This document shows positions 44,527 through 55,359 of a DNA stretch of 64,000 bases, piece by piece. The notes beneath the pieces are model-generated. The model did no database searches and was not told where the DNA came from. It worked only from the letters and a program-made list of their open reading frames with translations. The DNA comes from Azorinus chamasolen. Its lineage: Eukaryota > Mollusca > Bivalvia > Cardiida > Solecurtidae. Location of the stretch: positions 35,320,163-35,384,162 of the forward strand of contig OY755240.1 of NCBI GenBank assembly GCA_963576725.1, read 5' to 3'. Numbering within the stretch: the first letter of the stretch is position 1; every line of letters starts with the position of its first letter. The translations under genes were made by a program, and so were the position numbers.

Positions 44527-44738
44527 TTACGTCTGCAAAGAGTTATCACTTGGAGCAGGTATTGTACACATTCCGCAGCACATTGCTTTAACACATGACA
44601 TTGGCAATAGTATGTGATACCCTTTACATGAAATCCAATATTGCAAGCAATGTTGACACGGATCAAACACTTGGTAAGAAACGGGATTTCTACATTGTTT
44701 GCTTCTTCTTTCAACCATAGGGATTGAAGTCGGTATAC
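44527..44738 (-). CDS. Cysteine-rich protein, terminal exon, family unrecognised
   Basis: On the - strand, after attcttacattgcaag (acceptor-like, AG near 44739), the frame reads KCIPTSIPMVERRSKQCRNP, continues VFDPCQHCLQYWISCKGYHI, then SCVKAMCCGMCTIPAP, and stops at 44527. Ten cysteines fall in about 75 codons if the frame is taken a few codons upstream (CKKC), with spacing CxxC, CC and CxxxxxxC. This suggests a secreted, disulfide-bonded molluscan protein. An AATAAA follows about 100 nt downstream. Upstream exons would lie at 44760-45460 or beyond, but none is convincing; a donor-like GCG|GTAAGAAA is near 45025. Function is unknown. Confidence 0.45.
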
Positions 44739-44759
44739 ACTTCTTGCAATGTAAGAATA

Positions 44760-45459
44760 TTAGTTTTCACATAGCTGGGCTCACATGCATTTGAATTCTT
44801 TTTAAATGAGATATGCCTGTCTGACAAATAAAAATAATTGTTTGTGAATATGTGTAAACGTTGTTTTTCAACATTTTTAATCTGCTATCTCTGATTCACC
44901 AAACCACTCGTTGGCTTATTGCTGAACTACAGTTAACGCAGTTACTGGGGGACTCCATGTATATCTTGCAATATGTGTGAACAATTGGATTCAACTGAAA
45001 AGCCAATTAAATATATTTCTTACCGCTTGACAATTAGTAGGCACTTTGGAAACAAAATGGAAGAACAAGAGTTACAAAATCATTTGGACCACCTTGCGGC
45101 AATAGAAGGGGTTCCATAGCTTATTACTCCGAAAAGCATGAACTTAAACGTCCAAAAGTATTCCTCCTATGTATTCGCGCTGACTCCAGTTTAGTAATAC
45201 TTTCTGTTGTTAATAATCAAGAGCTGAATCGCGTTACGGGTTAAAAGACAACTGGACAGTGCAAATAGAGAGTGCCCAGACAGCCGCCGCATTTTACATT
45301 AGCATGATTATATTCTACTCTTTTTATAAAATAAAACCTCTGTCGAGTAACAAACAGTGCAAAACCTGATCAACGGTTGTGTGTGTGTAATTCGTGGACC
45401 AGTCTAGATCTGCATAGTCTACAATGTCCAGTCATACGTTTACCCTAGGCGATGCTCAT
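44760..45459. other. Spacer between cysteine-rich exon and dehydrogenase 3' end
   Basis: No clear exon. No obvious AATAAA for the dehydrogenase gene was found close to its stop. Confidence 0.35.
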
Positions 45460-45785
45460 TTATTTATCCTTCTTTGTCTCGTCTGCGGGGATTTCCTCCA
45501 CCGACGGCTTGTCCTGGACTATTTGATCGTCCAAACCACAGAGATGTAAGGCCGTATTCCAAAGCTTCTCACCTAGCTCGTTTTCTTTTGCCCAGTTCTT
45601 GATTTTCATGTGAGAACAGTTCACAAAGAACTTTCCTGATTGGTTCCTTATCTTTTCTGACACAGCACAAAAGACAACGGACTGACAACCTTCTTCCGGA
45701 GATTTGAATAGGACCCTGGCCATCGCACGCATCACGTTACCGGTCAGTCCTGGCCAGTTTCTCATTAAGTCTGTGTATACACATC
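45460..45785 (-). CDS. RDH-like: Short-chain dehydrogenase (retinol dehydrogenase 11-14-like), terminal exon
   Basis: The exon starts after catcttccag (AG at 45787-45786) and joins phase 1 from 49446. It encodes GCVYTDLMRNWPGLTGNV, then MARVLFKSPEEGCQSVVFCA, then SGKFFVNC and NELGEKLWNTALHLCGL, and ends at a TAA after a Lys/Asp-rich tail (PADETKKDK). With the previous exon it completes HPG-GCVYTDL, the usual HPGxVxTxL segment after the catalytic lysine, and the xTPxxGAQTxxxxA-like helix. Family members are NAD(P)-dependent oxidoreductases, often of retinoids or lipid aldehydes at the ER; the substrate here cannot be told. The gene seems intact in all visible exons. Confidence 0.85.
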
Positions 45786-46189
45786 CTGGAAGATGAACAT
45801 TTCTATGATTATAACATATTGAACATAGTTTTTGGCGACAGAAATGTATAATTATTCAGATTTATAAGCAGCCTTTCTTGTATTTATATTTAATAATATA
45901 GCGAAAGTGTCGAACAGATTGAATGATGACTTCGACAGTTTTTTATACTAAATGCATTGTCGAGTAACTTGGTCCCATATCTGGTAATTTTGTAATGATG
46001 CTCATGCATGTGTTATAGATTTGCAATAGTAATCACGGGTTTGAAATGGTAGCCATCAGTTTGTTATGGCATTCACGGATTTCATACGGTCGTAACGGAT
46101 TGGTGATAGTAGTCATGGCATGTAAATGGTAGCCGCGGATGTTTAAAAGCTGTCACGGATGTATTATGGTAGTCACGAATTTGTTATGA
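45786..46189. repeat. Intron start and degenerate 25-bp repeat
   Basis: 46000-46190 has loosely repeated cacggatttg...tatggtagt units. The rest is AT-rich. Confidence 0.5.
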
Positions 46190-46510
46190 CATAGCTGCAG
46201 TACATTACAACCTGGTGGAGATTAACCGTAACTACAGTACATGCCTGTCTGGTGGAGAATAACCATAACTACAGTACATGACTGCCTGGTTGAGATTAAC
46301 CATAACTACAGTACATGACTGCCTGGTGGAGATTAACCATAACTACAGTACATGACTGCCTGGTGGAGATTAACAATTAATACCGTACATGACTATCTTG
46401 CGGAGAACAACCATAACTACCGTACATGACTATTTGGTGGAAAATGACCATAGCTACTGTATATGACTACATGGTTGAGATTGACTACAACTACAGAACA
46501 TGACTGCCTT
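46190..46510. repeat. 37-bp minisatellite, eight to nine units
   Basis: The unit is ggtggagattaaccataact then acagtacatgactgcct, diverging to the right. Confidence 0.85.
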
Positions 46511-46689
46511 AAGCGGTATTTAATCTTCATTATCAAAAACACTGAAATCTAACATCCCATACTGACACCGTCTATATATATTCTAAACCATTCTTAGCCT
46601 CAATATCTTCAATAACGTTGCATACCGCGAATGATGCATAGTGACCCGTACTGACCCTTATCAACACACACGTGACATATGAGGAGGAA
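46511..46689. other. Short spacer
   Basis: No feature seen. Confidence 0.3.
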
Positions 46690-48473
46690 TTACGTGATAG
46701 GTAGAGTTAGAACCGTTTAGTACGCAATAGATAGAGTTGGAACTGTTTAGTACGCAATAGATAGTGTTAGAACCGTTTAGTACGCGATATATAGAGTTAG
46801 AACCGTTAAGTACGCAATAGATATAGTTAGAACCGTTTAGTACGCAATATATAGAGTTAGAACCGTTTAGTACGCAATAGATAGAGTTAGAACCATTTAG
46901 TACGCAATAGATAGAGTTAGAACCGTTAAGTACGCCATAGAGTTAGAACCGTTAAGTACGCAATAGATAGAGTTAGAACCGTTTAGTACGCAATATATAG
47001 AGTTAGAACCGTTAAGTACGCCATAGAGTTAGAACCGTTAAGTACGCAATAGGTAGAGTTAGAACCGTTTAGTACGCAATAGATAGAGTTGGAACTGTTT
47101 AGTACGCAATAGATAGTGTTAGAACCGTTTAGTACGCGATATATAGAGTTAGAACCGTTAAGTACGCAATAGATAGAGTTAGAACCGTTTAGTACGCAAT
47201 AGATAGAGTTAGAACCGTTTAGTACGCAATAGATAGAGTTAGAACCGTTTAGTACGCAATAGATAGAGTTAGAACCGTTAAGTACGCCATAGAGTTAGAA
47301 CCGTTAAGTACGCAATAGATAGAATTAGAACCGTTAAGTACGCAATAGATAGAGTTAGAACCGTATAGTACGCAATAGATAGAGTAAGAACCGTTTAGTA
47401 CGCAATAGATAGAGTTAGAACCGTATAGTACGCAATAGATAGAGTTAGAACCGTTTAGTACGCAATAGATAGAGTTAGAACCGTTTAGTACGCAATAGAT
47501 AGAGTTAGAACCGTATAGTACGCAATAGATAGAGTAAGAACCGTTTAGTACGCAATAGATAGAGTTAGAACCGTATAGTACGCAATAGATAGAGTTAGAA
47601 CCGTATAGTACGCAATAGATAGAGTTAGAACCGTATAGTACGCAACAGATAGAGTTAGAACCGTATAGTACGCAATAGATAGAGTAAGAACCGTTTAGTA
47701 CGCCATAGAGTTAGAACCGTTAAGTACGCAATAGATAGAGTTAGAACCGTTAAGTACGCAATAGATAGAGTTAGAACCGTTTAGTACGCAATAGATAGTG
47801 TTAGAACCGTTTAGTACGCCATAGAGTTAGAACCGTTAAGTACGCAATAGATAGAGTTAGAACCGTTTAGTACGCAATAGATAGAGTTAGAACCATTAAG
47901 TACGCAATAGATAGAGTTAGAACCGTATAGTACGCAATAGATAGAGTTAGAACCGTTAAGTACGCAATAGATAGAGTTAGAACCGTATAGTACGCAATAG
48001 ATAGAGTAAGAACCGTTTAGTACGCAATAGATAGAGTTAGAACCGTATAGTACGCAATAGATAGAGTTAGAACCGTATAGTACGCAATAGATAGAGTTAG
48101 AACCGTTTAGTACGCAATAGATAGAGTTAGAACCGTATAGTACGCAATAGATAGAGTAAGAACCGTTTAGTACGCAATAGATAGAGTTAGAACCGTATAG
48201 TACGCAATAGATAGAGTTAGAACCGTATAGTACGCAATAGATAGAGTTAAAACCGTATAGTACGCAATAGATAGAGTTAGAACCGTATAGTACGCAATAG
48301 ATAGAGTTAGAACCGTTTAGTACGCAATAGATAGAGTTAGAACCGTTAAGTACGCAATAGATAGAGTTAGAACCGTATAGTACGCAATAGATAGAGTTAG
48401 AACCGTTTAGTACGCAATAGATAGAGTTAGAACCGTTTAGTACGCAATAGATAGAGTTAGAACCGTTTAGTAA
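46690..48473. repeat. 30-bp satellite, about 59 units, with 24-bp variants and a 352-bp higher-order copy
   Basis: The unit is tagtacgcaatagatagagt then tagaaccgtt. Deleted 24-bp units (acgccatagagttag) recur. The block starting at 46701 reappears almost unchanged from 47053. Since 30 is divisible by three, the - strand keeps a 233-codon open frame of SNSIYCVLYG-type repeats; I regard that as an artefact. It lies within the second visible intron of the dehydrogenase gene. Confidence 0.95.
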
Positions 48474-48486
48474 GGATACATATGTA

Positions 48487-48657
48487 TAGTATAACCCCAC
48501 TAAAGTGACCAACCATTGAATGAAAACACATTGGCGTCTTTTAAAGCAGGTGGTTTGTTTAAGGGAGCAAGAAAGAAAATACTTCTTCCTGTACGAGTAT
48601 TACGCTAAACCTTGAATAAATCTTGTTTAGGACGGTCGTTTTAGAGGGGATTTACTG
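48487..48657. mobile_element. Pogo-like MITE
   Basis: The left end TAGTATAACCCCACTAAAGT and the reverse complement of the right end, CAGTAAATCCCCTCTAAAAC, are imperfect inverted repeats next to TA on both sides. Inside are aaagcaggtggtttgtttaa and its worn counterpart, like the copy at 15954. Confidence 0.65.
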
Positions 48658-48699
48658 TATGTATGTTTAGTTTGTATTGGTTTAAGCAGGAACATCCTC

Positions 48700-48865
48700 A
48701 TTGTTGTTATATTTTCTGGTCCTTCGGGATCACTAGTTTTTAAAAATGAATACTGCTGAAGACGGTACTAGGGGCCACTTTTAATTACTACCCATAAAAA
48801 TCCAGTCGTTTGCAGTTTTCTCTTTTCGCATTGCTACTTTTGTTTTATTAGAATCTCCCAATCTC
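48700..48865 (+). repeat. Dispersed repeat family, + strand copy
   Basis: It opens tgttgttatattttctggtc and contains cttcgggatcactag and gcagttttctcttttcgcat then tgctac. Matches lie at 61805-61975 (+) and 25590-25860 (-). Confidence 0.75.
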
Positions 48866-48939
48866 AAACTATAATTAGGATAGGAAGAGATTTCTAACAG
48901 TATTTAATTAAGCATTTATGAGCACGTTTACAAACCAGT

Positions 48940-49250
48940 ACGAATAAGAACCATATAATAGGAATGGTCAAAGATCCAACACGGTTTGAACCATACGATG
49001 GAAATAGTCAAAGATCCAACATGGTTTGAACCATACAATGGGAATGGTCAAAGATCCAACACGGATTAGAACTATACAATAGGAATGATCAAATATCCAA
49101 CACGGAATAGAACTATACAATAGGAATTATCAAATATTCAACACGCATTACTACGATTAGAACCATACAAAAGGAATGATCAAAGATTAAACAAGGATTA
49201 GAACCATACAATAGGAATGATCAAAGATTCAACATGGATTACTACGGATT
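48940..49250. repeat. 41-bp minisatellite, about seven units
   Basis: The unit is gaaccatacaataggaatga then tcaaagatccaacacggatt. Confidence 0.85.
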
Positions 49251-49445
49251 ACTCCGGAATACATTGTACTAGCAATAATTCCGAAATTAATCCACGTTAT
49301 CCTGGATAGCCTTACTAACAGTGTGATCATGGCATAAATGTATACGAAGACTAAGGCATTTCTTGCCGATACATTCCTTCAATTGAAATTGTTTTTTAAA
49401 CAAAGAGAAACATATAAAATTGGACAACATTTAGTGTAATCTTAC

Positions 49446-49597
49446 CTGGGTGAACGCCGTAGCTGAAGATGATGTCGGGTGACAGTCGTCGGTGTAGCTC
49501 GTGTGTGAACACCACTGAGGCCAGCTTGGATCGCGAGTACGCTTTCATAATGCCGTAATCAGCCATGGCCAGGTCATCGAAGTTCAGCTTGCCCTTA
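49446..49597 (-). CDS. RDH-like: Short-chain dehydrogenase (retinol dehydrogenase 11-14-like), catalytic exon
   Basis: This 152-nt exon lies between ccag (49598-49601) and CACCCAG|GTAAGA. The T at 49597 completes a split AG|T serine codon. It encodes KGKLNFDDLAMADYGIMKAY then SRSKLASVVFTHELHRRL and FSYGVHPG. The active-site YxxxK is present as YSRSK, followed by the usual LxxxFTxELxRRL helix and HPG. The preceding exon supplies the catalytic-serine region (NVISDS). In family order, the HPG segment is completed by the exon at 45785. Confidence 0.9.
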
Positions 49598-49779
49598 CTG
49601 GTAAATTTAGAACATAAAAAAATAAACAGAGAATTTATGAAAACAAACATTCAAACGTTAAAACCAAAGTTACCACAACAACACTGCATCGTATTGTAGC
49701 AAATGAGCCCAAAATAGAACTGGTGTTATGCCCGTGTTAGCTTTACTTGTGAAAATCAACTTTTGCGTATTGAAACATA

Positions 49780-50285
49780 CAGACTCTAATCAGACGCTGC
49801 AAGATCAGTGACTGTCAGACGCTGCTATATATCTGACTGTCAGACATTGCAAGATCAGTGACTGTCAGACGCTGCAATATATGTGAATGTCAGACATTGC
49901 AAGATCAGTGACTGCCAGACATTGCAAGATCAGTGACTGTCAGACATTGCAAGATCAGTGACTGCCAGACGCTGCTATATATCTGACTGTCAGACATTAC
50001 AAGATCAGTGACTGTCAGACATTACAAGATCAGTGACTGCCAGACGCTGCAATATATGTGACTGTCAGCCATTACAAGATCAGTGACTGCCAGACGCTGC
50101 AATATATGTGACTGTCAGACATTACAAGATCAGTGACTGTCAGAAGCTGCAATATGAATCTGTCAGACATTACAAGATCAGTGACTGTCAGACGCTGCAA
50201 TATATGTGACTGTCAGACTTAGCAAGATCAGTGACTGTCAGACGCTGCTATATATGTGACTGTCAGACATTGCAAGATCAGTGAC
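49780..50285. repeat. 25-bp half-unit repeat (50-bp dimer)
   Basis: GACATTACAAGATCAGTGAC alternates with GACGCTGCAATATATGTGAC, each followed by tgtca or tgcca. This gives about ten dimers. Confidence 0.9.
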
Positions 50286-50349
50286 ACTGTTTAGAACAAA
50301 AGTAAACTCTGAGTTTCAAGCGCAGCAGCCAACACAGTGTTGCTAAGCA

Positions 50350-50601
50350 CGGCTTTTCAGACGGAGACACAGAAAGAGTGACAGCGAGACAGGAGAGACA
50401 GAGAGACAGGGAGAGACAGACAGAAAGAGAAAGACAGCCAGACAGACAGAGACATGCAGTCAAATACAGAGACAGAGAGAGACATAGATACAGACAGAGA
50501 GAGACAGATAGAGAGAGGAGAGAGAGAGAATCAGAGACAGACAGACAGACAGACAGAGACACAGAAAGAGAAACAAAAAGAGCCAACCAGAGGAGAGACA
50601 G

Positions 50602-50652
<51 letters not shown>

Positions 50653-50882
50653 AGAGAAAGAGAGAGAGAGAGTGGCTGACAGAGAGACACAAAAAGAGAC
50701 ACAAAAAGAGAAAACCAGAGGGACAGAGACACATAGAGACAGAGAGAGAGACAGGGAGACAGAGAGGAGGGACAGGGAGAGACAGACAGAGAGAGACAGA
50801 CAGTCAGAAAGACAGAGACAGAGACAGAAAAGGATAGACACCGACAGACAGATATACAGAGACAGACACAGGCAGACAGAGT

Positions 50883-50913
<31 letters not shown>

Positions 50914-50954
50914 CGACACCGAAATTGACAGATAGAGAGGGACAGGAGAGAGAC

Positions 50955-51013
<59 letters not shown>

Positions 51014-51050
51014 CACACACACACACATACACAGTACAGAGGCAGTGAGA
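50350..51050. repeat. GACA/GAGA microsatellite, 700 bp
   Basis: Long (AGAC)n and (GA)n tracts end in a short (AC)n. All overlapping open frames on both strands are low complexity. Confidence 0.95.
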
Positions 51051-52767
51051 GAGGTTCAGGGAGTTGGAATAAATACGATTTGTTAATATTTTAAACAAGA
51101 AATATCTTTTAAAAAGATATTCAGCGGCATTCAAATATTTACATAATGTACAAAACAATAATGATATTAAATCTCTGCCAACTTAATTTCAATGTTTCGA
51201 GATTCTGTTAGTACAGGGAACTAGATCTATGAAGGGTTGCTTGTAATTATACTAGCAGAGAAGCATGCAATGGAAATGACTTGGAGTAGAATAAGCAATT
51301 ATGGAAAAAATCAAGTTACTTTTATAGGAAATCACTATTAAAATGTACAATGTCAAAGTAATTTTTTAAAACTATCTGAAGTTAGTTCTTCATTTTACCT
51401 ATTATAAAAATTTACTTGAAAGCATGTATATTTATATTGATATGAAGATAACTAATTGAATACACTTTAAATAAAGCATACAGAATTTAGTTTTTGTTTG
51501 TGCAGAGGCTGTAATTACTTAAAGAAAGGTATCTATCTATAGCCTGGATCAACGCATTAATTGACGTGTGTGCATCATCATTAGTGACACCATTAACTGA
51601 ATATACATGTATTTTTAAAACAATATAAAGTTAGCTATCTCAACCTACTACTCGATCCAAAGCGCCAGGTGATAGAGCCGTAACAATAGCCTTCAGTAAG
51701 TAGCTTTATATCACAGAGAGCGAATAACCAGAGCCTTAATTGGTGCTGTAGTCGGGGATAGTAATTAATACTATTAATGCCACTACTCTAATATACTAAA
51801 CAACATTTCTTCTTTATTTCCTATAGCATTGCCTGTGAATTATGGTGGTTTCGGCAAACTACCTGTTCGTCAAAGTGGATGTGATCAAATGTGGTATTAA
51901 ATTGATAGCAAAATGATAATAAATGTTTAAAAGTTTAATAGTTGTTTTGGCAAACTGGCAATAATGCTCAGCAATCATTACCATGGGGTGATAAGTACGA
52001 TAATGGGTTAGGAACGGACATAAAGCATGACACACCAAAAATTGAATAGTCAAAATTGATCAACACCTTTTGAGGATAATAGATCTATATAATTTTATTC
52101 AGTAATATTGTTTATGTATTATATACTCTAGTTTTGATAATGACCAAAGTAATAAATAATTCATATTGTTTTACCGGTCATGGTAATAAACAACTATGTG
52201 ACTACAGTATTGTACATGTATTTGAATCCACCAAAAGTTGAACTAAACAACATTTTGACTGAAAACAAAAAGCATAAAGTGATTGGCAATCAGTTTGGAC
52301 TAAGACTAAAATCAACACTGAATGGGATAGTAAATCATTAGTAATGTGTTATGTGGTCTGGGGCTGTTTTGATGACTGAACAATGTGACTATAGTATTTG
52401 AAAGCACCTCTTTATCACTCATTGTACCCAAGGATGAGTAAGTGTGAATATGTCACCTGCTTAGCTAATATCCTGATCTGTATAAACCAAAAAAAATGGA
52501 CCACATATCAATATTTAACATATAGATAGTTATTTAATGATTTTGATTATTCAATGTTTGCTTTTTAGTACAAATTTTCAATTTTTGCCTAAACGTCCTA
52601 GGCCGAATAAATAGATGGCCAAAACGTCCTGGGTCGAAACATCCGGGGCGAAACTTCCTATGCCGAAACGTCCTACATTCAGTTTGGCCATGTGTAGAGG
52701 CATTATAAAAAGGCTGTATGCCAGTCAAGGGATTAACTAATGAAAATACGGTTTACTAGAAAATACT
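51051..52767. other. Intron, no gene seen
   Basis: AT-rich. 52590-52680 holds a short degenerate repeat of cgaaacgtcctaggc type. No exon is supported. Confidence 0.4.
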
Positions 52768-52777
52768 GTTAGGTCAT

Positions 52778-53350
52778 CAAACTCCGCACAGTGATCTCCC
52801 TTGTAACTACGTACGGTCATCACTGCCACCACAATTTTTTTTTAGCTGAATTTCAGCTAAAATTTGTTTTTGTATTTTTTATTTTTATGAATGTTGATTT
52901 CAGCAGTGTTCGATTTTGTTTCATATTTAAGCATCGGTAACACCAATAAAGTAGAACAATAATCAGTTTTCCTAAAAAAAATATTTTGGTATTGATTATT
53001 TTTAATTCTCTATATCATGGTGACGTCACAATAATGACGGCACCTTAACAACGTTGAAAACAATAGCTTAGGTACGTATCACTTGCACGCAGCCTTATGC
53101 ATTTCGGTCAGTTTGGGGTACCGAGGAAATGGATCTAGATCAGTTTACCAAATTCCCGAACAGCTTAAATGTTTCAATATTTTCTTGCGGGACAGTGTGT
53201 AATAGTGCCGATTGGCTGCGGTAAGAGTTTGCAGCCGAAATAGCGTCTGCCATAGTTTGATCACATGATGTACACCATGGTCACGTGGATGTTGTGGTGG
53301 CAGGGATCTCTTCAGCGTAGCGATTAGGGGAGATAACTGCGTTGGAGGTT
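52778..53350. mobile_element. Mutator-like MITE with 10-bp target duplication
   Basis: GTTAGGTCAT flanks the element on both sides (52768-52777, 53351-53360). The ends form an imperfect inverted repeat of about 60 bp sharing gatctccc / tatctccc near the tip and ctgccaccacaa at the inner end. A 9-10-bp duplication with long inverted ends is the mark of Mutator-like elements. A CRE octamer lies inside at 53021-53028. It is 573 bp and has no ORF. Confidence 0.7.
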
Positions 53351-53524
53351 GTTAGGTCATATGCAAATTACAATGTAACATAGTTTCTGATTGGTGGAAA
53401 ACTAGAACAAAAGTGAAAATAGACAGCTAACCGCTGAAAAAAAAGCGAACAGAAACATAAACTGTCCAAATTACGGTTAAATCACGGTAATTTAATTGTT
53501 TAGTATAGAAGAGTTGAGAAAAGT

Positions 53525-53640
53525 TAGGCGGGTGGTTGATTAATGCGGGGTTAAAGTCATGCAGGCATATCATTAAGGAAATATCACCCTGTATGACTTA
53601 CGCCCTGTGTGAAGCTGTCACCTGTCTTAACAATTTACTC
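53525..53640. repeat. Degenerate MITE core
   Basis: aggcgggtggttgattaatg, a central aaggaaata block and gtgaagctgtcacctgtctt resemble the pogo-MITE hairpin core (ggtggttgcttaatgc...gctgccacct). The ends are not clear. Confidence 0.4.
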
Positions 53641-53769
53641 CATGAATATTTATGTAATAAATAATAATTAGATATTAAATTAATTAGATTAACTGATATT
53701 ACATAATATTGACACAGAAATGTTTGGTCATGCCAGAAACTATAGAGTCATATCTATATTATATCATAA

Positions 53770-53836
53770 GCAAACAGGGCAGACACTGACCAGACTCCTC
53801 CTATATGAGCCTTCTGAGCTGGGTCTACACTGTTTG
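53770..53836. repeat. Small hairpin element
   Basis: Arms gcaaacagggcagacactga and gctgggtctacactgtttg fold around ctcctatatgag; same family as 3429-3496. Confidence 0.7.
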
Positions 53837-53839
53837 TAA

Positions 53840-54389
53840 GGGCATAGAAAGGCATATGTTTGGAGTAAAGGGTAAACTACCAGTAATGATACTTGTTTGA
53901 GAGTTGGAGTTATCTAAACTTTACTGTTTATCAGGAAATTGCGATAAAGTAGAGCCAGATCAGATGCCACGGTGTTTTATTATTATGGCTGTTTTATTAT
54001 TATGGCTGATCTGGATCTTGGACGAGGTATTTCTGTGGTATACTTCTTGATTTAATATAGACAGGCTGAAATTACTCCGAACTATAAAACGGTGACGCCC
54101 CGTGTAGTTTTGGGGACTGTTTACTGCTGCTCAATCCCATTATATGATCGTAAGAAACCACTACTGGGGGAGGGGCGGGGGCTGTTGCAATGTAAACTGA
54201 AGTATCTGCATCCGTGATTTTCAAGCAGGTGCTGGCTTTCTAGATACATAAATCCATCTTTTATCGCGGTTAACTGAGATGTGAATCAAGCACCTTTCTC
54301 CTGAAATTGCACAATACAGTATAACATATGCAGTTTTGCGGTGCAGTAAAACACAACGCATTCAATGATGATAACCATGCCAAGTCTAC
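53840..54389. other. No gene seen
   Basis: A partial hairpin copy lies at 53945-54018 (agagccagatcaga ... ctgatctggatct) with a small ttttattattatggct duplication. A G-rich word ggggaggggcggggg is near 54167. Confidence 0.4.
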
Positions 54390-54660
54390 AGTGTTGCTAG
54401 CCGACACATTTAATAATTTAGTCTACAGTGTTGCTACACATTTAGCACTTTAGTCCACAGTGTTGTTACACATTTAACACTTTAATTTACAGTGTTGCTA
54501 CACAACACTTTAGTCTACATTGTTGCTATACATTTAAAACTTTAGTCTACAGTGTTGCTATACAATTAACACTTTAGTCTACAGTCTTGTTACATATTGA
54601 ACACTTTAACACTTCAGTATACAGTGTTGCTACACATTTAATACTTTAGTCTACAGTCAG
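54390..54660. repeat. 32-bp minisatellite, eight units
   Basis: The unit is tttagtctacagtgttgcta then cacatttaacac. Confidence 0.9.
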
Positions 54661-54689
54661 CGCGGTAAACCAGTCACTCTCATCAGGAT

Positions 54690-55145
54690 CTGCACTGTTT
54701 GTCATGTTACACTATTTGTCATGTTACACTGTTTGTCATTTTACATTGTTCGTCGTGTTACAATATTTGTCATGTTACACTGTTTGTCACATTACACTGT
54801 TTGTCAGGTTAAAACTGTTTGTCACATTACACTGTTTGTCAGGTTACACTGTTTGTCATGTTAAACTGTTTGTCATATTACACTGTTTGTCATGTTACAC
54901 TGTTTGTCACATTACACTGTTTGTCAGGTTACACTGTTTGTCATGTCACACTGTTTGTCAGGTTACACTGTTTGTCATGTTAAACTGTTTGTCATATTAC
55001 ACTGTTTGTCATGTTACACTGTTTGTCACATTACACTGTTTGTCAGATTACACTGTTTGTCATGTCACACTGTTTGTCATTACACTGTATGTCACGTTAC
55101 ATTGTCATATTACATTGTTTGTCAAGTTACACTGTGTTTCATGTT
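54690..55145. repeat. 17-bp minisatellite, about 26 units
   Basis: The unit is actgtttgtcatgttac with catgt/cacat/caggt variants. It may have grown from the end of a small hairpin element, since aggatctgcactgtttgtc precedes it. The long + frames are artefacts. Confidence 0.9.
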
Positions 55146-55359
55146 ATACTCTTCTATAAAAACATTCTCTGAATATTCATGGTAGTCTTGAAAAAGGGTA
55201 TGCAATCTCTTTATCATACACATATGAGTGCCTAAATTCAATGGCACAGAGACAATTTGAAACAATTCAAAACAAATCATATATTTTGCGCAAACACGTG
55301 CATCATATTATGGGTATCAGTTGGCAAATTTATTTCAGATTGCTTGTGAATTATTAGAT

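Noticed and set aside
47811..48512. 233-codon - strand open frame of SNSIYCVLYG-type repeats
   Set aside because: It lies wholly on the 30-bp satellite. A unit length divisible by three keeps frames open by chance, and no start, splice or family support exists.
50278..51158. Several long open frames on both strands (up to 248 codons)
   Set aside because: They are translations of GACA/GAGA microsatellite and have no sequence complexity.
54704..55185. 151-codon + strand open frame
   Set aside because: It is a 17-bp repeat cycling through three frames.
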